Assembly: GCA_002633005.1 (NCBI GenBank)
Contig: NMRA01000723.1
Span: forward strand, 67,035 to 131,034
Direction: 5' to 3'
Source: Phoronis australis
Taxonomy: Eukaryota > Phoronida > Phoronidae
DNA length: 64,000 bases
Both the position numbers and the translations under genes were made by a program. Below, piece after piece: positions 55,701 to 62,938 of the stretch. The stretch's first letter is position 1; every line of letters begins with the position of its first letter. The notes beneath the pieces are model-generated. The model worked only from the letters and a program-made list of their open reading frames with translations, was not told the DNA's origin and did no database searches.

Positions 55701-56539
55701 TCAAAATCCACCACTGTAACCCATTCGACCAAGAGGCAATTGCCGCTTGGCAAGCGACTTACAGAGGCTTTATCTGACAGTACGTGTCGTCACAACCGGA
55801 AGTCACGCTTCACGATACTTACTTTCTTCAGTGGCTCTTTCTACTTCAACACACATCTTCGATGAAGCTTAGTTACGAGAATCAAGGTGACTTTAGCAAA
55901 GAATTCCAAGTCCACTTCTTTGGACACTGTTAACTTTTTCACCACGCGCGATAACCACAAAGTACAACTCCATGTGCATATATGTATGTTTCGTAACTTT
56001 TTGTGGGGATGTACTATCGCCCCTGTATGCCTGTGGCATCCACGGCAATGTAATTGCCTATACCAGGACCCACTACCTGAATATACACCAGTCCTTGCTG
56101 CGAAACTTTAAATCTACTCACTTCTTTTGTAGGTATGGGAATGGAAAACCAGTGACTTCTTCCCGTGTTGTTAATAAACAACGTATTTAACAAAACTTTG
56201 GACATGTTCATTTTGACAACCATATTGTTCCCAGCGATTACAATACATTTCATCTGAAACTGGAGTTTACCATTATCTAGGGAAGTTCGGAAGATAAGAA
56301 AATGAACATAACGAAATTATATTTTGCCAAAAATTTATGGCGAAACGCGTAAGTAACCGTAAGTTCAATATGCTTTAACATGGGGACTATTGCAACGAAA
56401 CGACGAACTTTAAACTAACGCAAATGCACTTACTTTTATTGCTCGTGACCAACGCTTTTTCATAATCTTGATTTTGACCAAATTTGTTCAATTCCGTAAA
56501 AAGTGTGGCCAAATTTAACTCCTCCCCGGCTTTCGCCAT
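34710..56539 (-). CDS. SRP72: Signal recognition particle 72 kDa subunit, complete
   Basis: Exons in transcript order: 56434-56539, 52162-52279, 51466-51652, 49725-49805, 48703-48814, 47006-47081 (or 45348-45423), 46184-46264 (or 44507-44587), 43498-43687, 42725-42853, 41170-41307, 40773-40868, 39855-40036, 39309-39449, 38802-38857, 38504-38617, 36610-36649, 34710-34854. Using each duplicated exon once gives 663 aa, all in phase (human 671). TPR-type helices fill residues 10 to about 540. At about 565-602 lies the RNA-binding motif LPKTYDSS...PDPERWLPRRERSYY, and the protein ends KKKKKKGKGGW, all hallmarks of SRP72. Family role: with SRP68 it binds 7SL RNA in the cytoplasm and is needed for protein targeting to the ER. 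The start MAKAGEELNLATLFTELN matches the family N-terminus. It is divergent from PNPT1, with 77 bp between the start codons. Confidence 0.96.
36751..36822. repeat. 24-bp tandem repeat, three units, SRP72 intron 15
   Basis: Three near-perfect units of TTTGACCTCCAAAATGTAAT plus GCAC, about 100 bp upstream (in transcription) of exon 16 (36610-36649). Confidence 0.95.
37140..37440. repeat. Minisatellite GACAGACCTGGCTGGCTGAC, SRP72 intron 15
   Basis: Seven or so units of about 40-52 bp combine (AGAG)n, (CAGA)n, CCTGGCTGGCTGACTCATGC and ACAAAGA. Long open frames across it are only by-products of the repeat. Confidence 0.9.
37471..37697. mobile_element. Second copy of MITE family B
   Basis: AAGTGACTTAGAACTTTGAG at the left, GAGCGTGACACCAAATTTCT at the right (partly its reverse complement). 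The interior shares CTCCCAATTCACAAT...AAAGGTTTAGCCA with the copy at 26087-26375. More decayed than that copy. Confidence 0.5.
37720..38420 (+). mobile_element. Non-LTR retrotransposon RNase H and C-terminal remnant
   Basis: The plus frames read AIGRTVNIHWVKAHVGIDGN then ENADGLTKI, the RNase H core with its HWVKAHVG-GNExAD signature. Further on come LGIRHVIQILTDHCNLA and HRHITGQMERPVCPECGTD, then VESCPAFYK-like sequence across a frame shift. This order matches RNase H plus the zinc-finger-like end of Jockey/I-type ORF2. It is 5' truncated with frame shifts and stops, inside SRP72 intron 15. Confidence 0.75.
39246..39335 (-). repeat. 46-bp tandem duplication across the end of SRP72 exon 13
   Basis: Two units start AGTCCATCTA at 39246 and 39292. 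The right unit holds the real exon end and its donor (GC before GTAAGT). The left unit is a copy of exon sequence plus a weaker donor (GTAATT), now inside the intron. Use of the copied donor would add 46 bases and shift the frame. Confidence 0.85.
41325..41452. repeat. 64-bp tandem duplication, SRP72 intron 9
   Basis: Two units, each with GTGAGTGGGC, CTACTCT, ATACTCATGACTATTA and GGACATTACAAG. Directly upstream (in transcription) of exon 10. Confidence 0.85.
41550..42109. mobile_element. TWA-target MITE, PIF/Harbinger-like (family A, copy 1)
   Basis: A 560-bp element with inverted ends GAGCTGTTCCAGTAAAATC and GATTTTACTGGAACAGCCC, flanked by TAA on both sides (41547-41549, 42110-42112). A 3-bp TWA target duplication is typical of PIF/Harbinger. 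The interior has CACCCGTAATTTTT-type phrases and no transposase. It lies in SRP72 intron 9, in opposite orientation to the copy at 47431-48000. Confidence 0.85.
42632..42708 (-). repeat. tRNA-derived SINE head or tRNA-like pseudogene
   Basis: The minus strand reads GCAGTGTGGCCTGGTTGATA ... GGGTTCGATTCCCACC ... ACACTGC. A 7-bp acceptor-like stem (GCAGTGT/ACACTGC), an A-box-like TGGCCTGGTTGA and a canonical B box GGTTCGATTCC are present. The anticodon arm and T stem are imperfect, so I do not call a working tRNA. It ends 17 bp from SRP72 exon 9. Confidence 0.6.
43010..43125. repeat. Purine-rich (GGGA/GAGA) tract, SRP72 intron 8
   Basis: A run of GGGAAGGGAGGG, GAGAGACAAA and GGAAGGTGGGAGGG type sequence. 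Low complexity only. Confidence 0.85.
44241..45784. repeat. Tandem 1.5-kb duplication, left copy (SRP72 exons 6 and 7)
   Basis: Runs from CATATCACCAACTTTCTC to GGGCTGTTCCAG, where the N follows. It repeats almost base for base from 45786 on. It holds a 22-bp minisatellite (44295-44490), an exon 7 copy (44507-44587) and an exon 6 copy (45348-45423). Both exons differ from the other copy only by silent changes. Confidence 0.93.
45785..45785. other. Single N between two copies of the same sequence
   Basis: A gap mark exactly at the junction of the repeated segments 44241-45784 and 45786-47442. This pattern is expected when two allelic contigs are placed end to end. Confidence 0.9.
45786..47442. 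repeat. Tandem 1.65-kb duplication, right copy (SRP72 exons 6 and 7)
   Basis: Same order as the left copy: minisatellite (45845-46165, about 120 bp longer here), exon 7 copy (46184-46264), exon 6 copy (47006-47081), then GGGCTGTTCCAG. Here that phrase continues into the intact MITE at 47431-48000. Small indels and substitutions separate the copies. Confidence 0.93.
45845..46165. repeat. 22-bp minisatellite GTATGTCAGTAGCTTCCCCTAA
   Basis: About fourteen units with the core TATGTCAGTAGCTTCCCC. A shorter array of about nine units is at 44295-44490. The difference in unit number accounts for most of the length difference between the two large copies. Confidence 0.9.
47431..48000. mobile_element. 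TWA-target MITE, PIF/Harbinger-like (family A, copy 2)
   Basis: A 570-bp element, GGGCTGTTCCAGCAAAATC to GATTTTACTGGAACAGCCC, flanked by TTA on both sides (47428-47430, 48001-48003). It is closely related to the copy at 41550-42109 but inverted relative to it. It lies in SRP72 intron 5. Confidence 0.88.
52280..54412. other. SRP72 intron 1, proximal part
   Basis: No gene recognised. GACGGACGTACA occurs two times near 52720-52742 and once as ACGGACGTACA at 52355. An 84-codon plus frame at 53357-53611 has no family resemblance. Confidence 0.4.
54418..54575 (-). repeat. tRNA-Ser/Leu-derived SINE (family C, uninterrupted copy)
   Basis: The minus strand reads CTCTTGGCCGAATGGTTAAC (A box) and CCTGGGTTCAAGTCTTACCG (B box), preceded by AAGCGGCAATTGCC and GACTTCCAGTTGTGACGATA. 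The 5' and 3' ends do not form an acceptor stem, so this is a retroposed relative and not a working tRNA. It shows the site left empty by the MITE present in the next copy. Confidence 0.65.
54762..55075 (-). repeat. tRNA-derived SINE (family C) split by a MITE
   Basis: The SINE halves GTGTCTCCGGTGAGACTTGAA...AGCATTTAAAC and ACCCATTCGACCAAGAGGCA...GTCACGCTT match the uninterrupted copy at 54418-54575. They are separated by the element at 54822-54979. Confidence 0.7.
54822..54979. mobile_element. hAT-like MITE inside a SINE (first copy)
   Basis: A 158-bp element with ends CAGGGGCGGATCCAGAATTT and CTCAAAATCCACCACTG, imperfect inverted repeats. The CAGGGGCGGATCC terminus is of the kind common in non-autonomous hAT elements. 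Flanks TTAAAC and GTAACC look like a decayed target duplication of the site GTTAACC seen in the empty copy. The same insertion recurs at 55556-55716 within the repeated segment. Confidence 0.7.
55264..55264. other. Single N between repeated 733-bp segments
   Basis: Lies exactly at the junction of the two copies, as at 45785. Confidence 0.9.
55265..56000. repeat. 733-bp segment, right copy, with second SINE/MITE copy
   Basis: Starts TTTATCTGAC and ends CGTAACTTT, offset 734-737 from the left copy. Contains the SINE at 55496-55812 with the nested MITE at 55556-55716. Confidence 0.9.
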
Positions 56540-56616
56540 CGTGGAAAACGGAAGTTCAGTTAATGAATCTCTGAAAGCAGAAGAGCGCTCAACGTGACCT
56601 TCGCCACCTATGTATC
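56540..56616. promoter_or_regulatory. 77-bp divergent promoter region of SRP72 and PNPT1
   Basis: Only 77 bases separate the two start codons, so core promoter elements and both leaders must lie here or overlap the first exons. AACGGAAGTTC contains a core ETS/GABP site (CGGAAG). ATCATGGCGGCC at the PNPT1 start fits the YY1-type AnATGGCGGC motif often found over start codons of housekeeping genes. No TATA box is seen at a fitting distance. Confidence 0.65.
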
Positions 56617-59600
56617 ATGGCGGCCTCCATTCTCACGCATGGAAAACAGTTGTTATGGTTTAAACAGCATCTTAGGCGATGTCTGAGCAATTATCGATGG
56701 TCTGTTGGAAATCCTGGATCGGTAATTCTGATGTTTTTGCAACATACATGCAATTTTACCTGATAACCTAAAGACCCTCAGTCCAAAGTTCGTCAGACAT
56801 TTTTGGTGTACAATGTCACTGACTACTCTATTGACTGTTCTGTCAGTCAATGGTCATGTAGAAACATCCACCACCAGGGGCCGGGCAGAACAGGACTGTG
56901 CCAGTGCAGTGGGACAGCACTGCCAGCCGTAGTAGGCAGTAGCCTACTGGGTACTGTACCGTCAGTCGGCGTCAGTGGCAATGTGTCACTTACAGATGAC
57001 TAATCAAACTAGCCAGCTAGCTACCTGTGTATGACTGAATGTCAAAACACAGCTAGGAAACAATTATTAGTCAATTAGGGAATTAAGGAAAAACTAGCTC
57101 TTTCAATTGACCTATCGCCAGGATTATGACTGATGGCTTAACTGACCAATCAGAATGCAACATTCCTGATGCACCTTCGTCTGTTTTCCAATTAAGCCGC
57201 CATTTTACCCGACAAACAAGGCATTGTCGGTAAAGCTTATTTTCGTTTATAGCTCAAGAAACTGCGCGATAAGAATGTGAAATGGTGAAACGGTGTTGTT
57301 ATGGCGAGTGTAATTTTGACTGCCGTTATACAGCTCGAGAAGAATATCCCATCACTTTTTGGGCATTGCCTAAGCCGAAAAAAGATGTCAACTGTGTAAA
57401 TGATGAATCAAACTGTGTGGATGGCCACACGAGCAGCTAAACTTAACATAGCAATGCTGCTGGATTACTTGAAGGTTAAACACAAATATATTTGTTCCAA
57501 GATACGTACATTTCAGTTTGGTGGCTACCTGATTTTGATTCCAGAGTTGCACTCATCTGGGCGCCATACTAGTCCTGTACAAACCATGGTCAGAAAATTT
57601 GATATTGACAAAAATTTGATGGTTTAAATTTTGCTATCATGATTGTTTTTGCCAATGAAATAACAAAACAAGTTGCATACTTAACTAAAATATATCTAAA
57701 ATTAGTTGAAACTGACTACGTGTATTTTATATGTAAAGCAAAATTGAAAAAGATGCAATGCAGAAATAAAACTTGTATTTGTTCCATACTACAAGATATA
57801 TTTATTAAGTATACAAAGACAGTTGTTTTCCTTTGAGGATGGCGAAGTCTATCACAACTCAGTCTAAGTGAAATCAATCCTTTGTCCTTGTGAAGGGAAT
57901 ACAACAGTGCTAGTGATGATGAATGAAATTCATGTAATTATTCTAGAAGTAGATATAAAATCACTGAAATAGTAGAATAGTATTTGATAATTTACAAAGT
58001 GGAATTTTATGTTTGCTAAAACAGATTTTCTATTTTTGAAAACAGAAAATCAGGGTCTCTATACTATATTGTGTCCAAAACTAAAAAATTCCGTGGAAAA
58101 AGGCTTCAATTTGAGTGGGAACCTTGATGACTTTTGGTACACAGGCATTGATACACGTACTTGTTGTCTGTGTTTTCAGGAGGTGGTTGTGAATGTTGCG
58201 GGTAAGCCATTGAGATTTGAGTCGGGACGCTTGGCAAGGTTTGCAGATGGCAGTGCTGTTGTTACACTGGGAGAAACATCTGTCTTGACTACTGCGGTCA
58301 GTAGAGCCAGAGGACTGACTACTTCTTTCTTACCTCTGACGGTATGTGTTGAATTGAGGGTACTTACATTCTCAGCTGCGTATGTGCTATATGTTGGTCT
58401 GCCTTTGTATGTAATGTTCACAGAATACTCTGAATGTTGAGTACCAAGAAATGACTTTACTGGGAACGGATGGTGTTTTTATGGCCCCACATATATTTAT
58501 GTGGGGCCATATTGCTGTCATCACTGTTTGAATGTCCGCGGCTGGTTGCACAAAGCAGTCCTAAATAGTGGGTCAACTATACATTCCTTAACTTTTCACC
58601 TCATTTGTGTACTTGTGCAAACACTGATTGAACTTTCTAATACCATTTTCCTTTCATTACTATGTCCATTTTAGCTTTGATACACACCAAGAATAAACTC
58701 TATGTTGAATTGATTTCTCAATATTAATGAAAGTAAACACAAACTTAGTCTTTAACTTAAAGATATTCCATGAAAAGATCTCTATATTTTCATGCAATAC
58801 TCAAATTTCACATTGTTGTCACTGTAGAAAACTTGGCAACAGTTTCCTTAAATAACCTCTGTCTTTGCCCAGCTGAGTTGAAAAAACACTGTTACCTGCA
58901 TAGCTAATTGTGTTTTCTGAGTTGAAGTTAACTGGCATTTTTCGTAGTGGCTATTCCATTAGAATCGGTATGGAAAGGCACTTGAAATAACAAATTGTGG
59001 TGGTTGTGTTCATAAAAAATCAATAATCACTAGTTGTTGTTCTAACTTGTAAAGTATATTAATTATTGTTTGTAGTGGTGTTGTTATCCATAAATGTGAT
59101 GCAGTGGGTATTATCACCTGTTCAGTGCAACAAAGTACGTACACACCAAACCAAATTTTCAAGTGTTATTTACAATGAATTTGTTTTGCGCTACAAAACA
59201 TTTCCCTACTGATAACTCTAAATGAGCCATACTGGTTGCGATTTGAATAGCACAAGCAATAAACGAGTTTGATCACTACCGCTGGCTGATAGTGATTTCC
59301 CTAATTGAAAACTTTTCGGTAATAGTCGGTTATAGAGAGAACCAGTTTGGTGCCCGTTATTTAGTGGTGAGATTTGGTTCTCAAAATGTGGGCACATTAT
59401 ATCCGACCATGACCCACTTTTCTGCATTGTCACACAATACATTGGTTTTGCTTGCACCTATAGTGTCCTAAGCTGAGTTCTTGTCTTGATGATCTAATAA
59501 CTTTTGTAGTTTATGAATGGGAATTGAGATATGTTCTTGTAAAGACGAGGATAATTGATGTCCGTATTTTGGAATGTTCTGTATCATTAGTCATGGCAAC

Positions 59601-62600
59601 ACTTTCCTTTACACAATCATCTTACATTGTACAACTTAAATACATTATTGAAATAACTATGAAATGTTTGACTGTTTTTATACATCTAAAAGCCTAATGT
59701 TTTAGTTAAATCTGTGCTGCCTGCTGTTCTCAATCTCCCAACAAGTGAGAGTTCCCTGTCCAGGTCACTATACTGAATACCACCCTCACTTACTCCTTCC
59801 AGGTAGACTACCGACAGAAGTCGGCAGCTGCAGGTCGGATTCCCACCAACTACCTGCGCCGTGAACTCGGCCCGTCTGACAGAGAGATTCTTGCTTCACG
59901 TCTCATTGACAGATCGGTCCGCCCCCTGTTTCCACTTGGATATCTTTGTGACACCCAAATTGTTTCTAATCTCTTGGCTATAGACGGCATTAACGATCCC
60001 GATGTTATCAGTATCAATGCGGCATCTGCTGCTCTTGCTGTGTCCGACATACCTTGGAACGGGCCCATAGGAGCTGTGCGTATTGGCTGTATAGACAACG
60101 AAATGGTGATGAATCCAACTCGTAAGCAACTGATGCACAGCACACTGAATCTTGTTGTGACATCAACTGCTCAGAACCTGGTAGTTATGTTGGAAGCGTC
60201 GGCAGAAAACATGCTGCAGCAGGATTTTATGAAGGCCATAAAACTGGGTAATGTTTCTGTTTTATTGAACCTACAGCATTGTTAAGTTTCCAGTGTTTTA
60301 TTCTATGGAAGATGACTAGATATTGCAGGATGATGCCTGGTGTTACATATGGACTGGTTATCTTTTGGCCATTTCGCTTATCCTTGATTCACCTCCAAAT
60401 GAACCATGTGTACAGTAACCATAGCAACAAATTCTGTCTATACTTATTGCCATCTTCACTTGCACTTGTATTGGCCCGTAAAAACGTTGCACTCAAAACA
60501 GTTGATGTAGAGAACTTAAAACTAGTAATGTGTTGATGGTTTTGTGGTTGTAGCTTACTGCAAGGCTTGGAATTTTCCGCGGAAACGCGGATTTCCACTT
60601 TTTTCAAATGTTCTGTCCGCGCATTTTATTATATTTCCGCGTAAATCGGATTTGATATAAAATTTCCGCGGCAAATTCCTTTCTTACCGCGGTGTGCCGA
60701 TGACGTTCACCTCGAAAAGCGGAAGTTACTCTTTATGTTTCGGAGGAATGTAAATTGTCAACATTGCCGGGACAACTGGTATAGCGTGGTGAGATTTTCA
60801 ATGGCGTTTCGTGTGATTGTAAACAGCGGTGACAAATACTACGGCTCTGCAGAGTGGACGGACGAGCTAAAAAGACGCAGACGCATGCTACTGATGGTGG
60901 TAACGTTTTTTAAGTCCCGATTTTTGTCGGCGAAAGGTTTACATCGACTATTTCAAGGCTGGGTAGCGCGCATGTTTTGGGCCGTAAAAGTTTCTGCGTT
61001 TTTTGTCATTGGTCATTCCAAGCCCTGTTACTGTTAATGTTGTCTGTTTTATAAATAATTTCTATGCATAAAGAAAATATTGATAGTAAAAATAATAGAC
61101 GTGTGCCTGTAAACGCATGTTTTGGTGAGCATTTGCCACTGTCTCTGACTGTTTTTATTTTTGACGGCATAACTTCAGACCTGTTTATAATGGTAGTTTT
61201 TCATTAATTGGGTTGTTCAGAAAAATGAGACTGGTGTGCTGTAACAAATTGTTTCCAGTTTCCAGGTAGAAATGTAACATAGTTACTATCACTTGGTAAA
61301 CTGTTAACTGTACAAGTGTCTCACTCGGTTTATTGTTGCATTCTAGGTGTAAAAGAAAGCCAAGCAATTGTTCGAGGTATTGTAGACTTACAAAAACTTG
61401 TAGGCAAGGAGAAAAGAGAATTCAGCCCTGTGAGTGAACTATCCCAGGTCATGTTGGAAGCCTGTTCTAGTCTGGCACAGACACGTCTCATGGAGGTGTT
61501 CAGTGACTATACGCATGACAAGTTCTCACGAGATAATGCGGTAAAAAACGTTATGGAGGACGTTGTTGACAAACTCAAAGGCAGTTTCCCAGAGACAGAA
61601 CCGAGTGTACTCATTGAGTGCTTTAATAAGGTGTCCAAAGGTGTGTTTCGTGATTTAGTGTTAGATGGTGAGAAACGATGCGATGGGCGTACCAGCAACA
61701 TGCTGAGGCCTATCTCATGTCAAGTGGACTTGTATCCCCCATTACATGGGTCGGCATTGTTCCAAAGAGGACAAACTCAGGTTCTTTGTACTGTGGCATT
61801 TGATTCACTTGAGTCGGCTGCAAAGTCTGACTCGGTGTCAGTATTGACTGGAGGTATTAAAGAGAAGAACTTCATGCTGCACTATGAATTCCCACCCTAC
61901 GCGACCAATGAATTAGGTCGGCCTGGAATGATGGGAAGGAGGGAATTGGGCCATGGTGCATTGGCCGAGAAATCGCTTCGCCCCGTAGTTCCTGACAAGT
62001 TTCCCTTCACGATTAGACTAACGGCAGAGGTCCTCGAGTCCAATGGTTCATCATCTATGGCGTCAGCATGTGCCGGAAGCTTGGCATTGATGGACGCTGG
62101 AGTACCCATCTCAGATGCCGTGGCTGGAGTTGCCGTGGGTCTTGTAACACGTGTGGATGAAAATAATGATATAATTGAGTACAAGCTGCTCACTGATATC
62201 CTTGGTATTGAGGATTACATGGGGGATATGGACTTTAAGATGGCTGGCACTAAACGAGGCATTACTTCATTGCAGGCCGACATGAAGTTACGCGGACTTC
62301 CTCTTGCCATTGTCATGGAGTCAGTGCAAAAAGCGACGGAGGGAAAATCGGAAGTTCTACAGATTATGAATCAAACAATTCAGCGAAATCGGGAAAAGCC
62401 CAAACCAAATCAACCGATCACTGAGAAGCTTAGTATTCTGGTAGCCAAACGATCGAAATTTGTCGGTGTTGGTGGCTACAATTTAAAGCGTCTCACAGCG
62501 GAAACTGGTGTGATGGTCTCTGTCGTTGATGACACAACTTTTGAAATTTTTGCCCCTAATCCGGCGGCAATGGATGAAGCAAAAGAGAAGGTTGAACAAC

Positions 62601-62938
62601 TCTTAGCTGAGGAAAGGGAACCTGAACTAGAGTTTGGTGCTATTTATCAAGGAAAAATTGTTGAGATTCGTGACAGTGGTGTCATGGTGGAACTGCATCC
62701 CCTAATCAAACCAGCTTTAGTACACAATTCACAGTTGGATCAGAGAAAAGTGAGTCACCCAAGTGTGCTCAGTTTTGAAGTTGGTCAAGAAATATCAGTC
62801 AAATACTTTGGTCGAGATCCAGTCACGGGGCAGCTGAGGTTGTCTCGGAAGGTCTTGTATACGCCATCTAGTGGCGTTGTGAGGACTCTTGGACAAACAA
62901 AGTCATCAAGGACTAGCGAGAATGGAAGTGAGGTGTGA
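56617..62938 (+). CDS. PNPT1: Polyribonucleotide nucleotidyltransferase 1, mitochondrial, complete
   Basis: Four in-phase coding exons, 56617-56721, 58180-58341, 59803-60247 and 61347-62938, give 767 aa (human 783). Exon 1 encodes a basic, Leu-rich presequence ([19 protein letters not shown]...) typical of mitochondrial import. RNase PH domain 1 spans about 36-237 (GKLARFADG-like [30 protein letters not shown]), followed by the helical linker. RNase PH domain 2 is at about 345-570 with [23 protein letters not shown] and the catalytic GDMDFK. A KH domain ([11 protein letters not shown], about 608) and S1 domain (about 666-745) follow. Family role: phosphate-dependent 3'-5' exoribonuclease in the mitochondrial matrix and intermembrane space, partner of SUV3. 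The 1.59-kb last exon is odd: the human gene is far more divided. The gene is divergent from SRP72. Confidence 0.97.
57139..57440 (+). pseudogene. Truncated THAP domain and its repeat-derived upstream region
   Basis: The frame 57282-57440 reads [20 protein letters not shown], then [12 protein letters not shown], then drifts to a stop after 52 residues. The C-x4-C pair and the F-x-LPKPK turn are the first half of a THAP finger. The later W, C and H are missing. The region upstream (57139-57215) is shared in inverted form with 28178-28262. It is probably a fragment of a THAP-coding repeat lying in PNPT1 intron 1, on the gene's own strand. Confidence 0.55.
57441..58179. other. Rest of PNPT1 intron 1
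   Basis: Nothing recognised. Open frames are short and AT-rich. Confidence 0.4.
58481..58510. repeat. 30-bp perfect hairpin in PNPT1 intron 2
   Basis: ATGGCCCCACATA and TATGTGGGGCCAT are 13-bp perfect arms around a 4-base loop (TATT). No other features of a transposon or structured RNA are visible nearby. Confidence 0.9.
58945..59060. mobile_element. Decayed fragment of MITE family A
   Basis: GGCTATTCCATTAGAATC, GGTATGGAAAGGCACTTG and GTGGTGGTTGTGTTC follow the left half of the elements at 41550 and 47431 with many changes. No right end found. Confidence 0.4.
60561..61027. mobile_element. 467-bp TIR element in PNPT1 intron 3
   Basis: Ends CAAGGCTTGGAAT and ATTCCAAGCCCTG are inverted repeats with one mismatch. 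TTACTG stands directly on both sides (60555-60560, 61028-61033) as a target duplication. The interior is rich in CCGCGG, TTTCCGCG and other CpG words, unlike the AT-rich intron. It also holds a 100-codon frame with no recognised domain. Terminal bases resemble hAT, but a 6-bp duplication is short for hAT (8 bp). Confidence 0.7.

Noticed and set aside
60735-61037. 100-codon plus-strand frame in PNPT1 intron 3
   Set aside because: It lies almost wholly inside the TIR element at 60561-61027 and has no recognised domain; not called as a gene.
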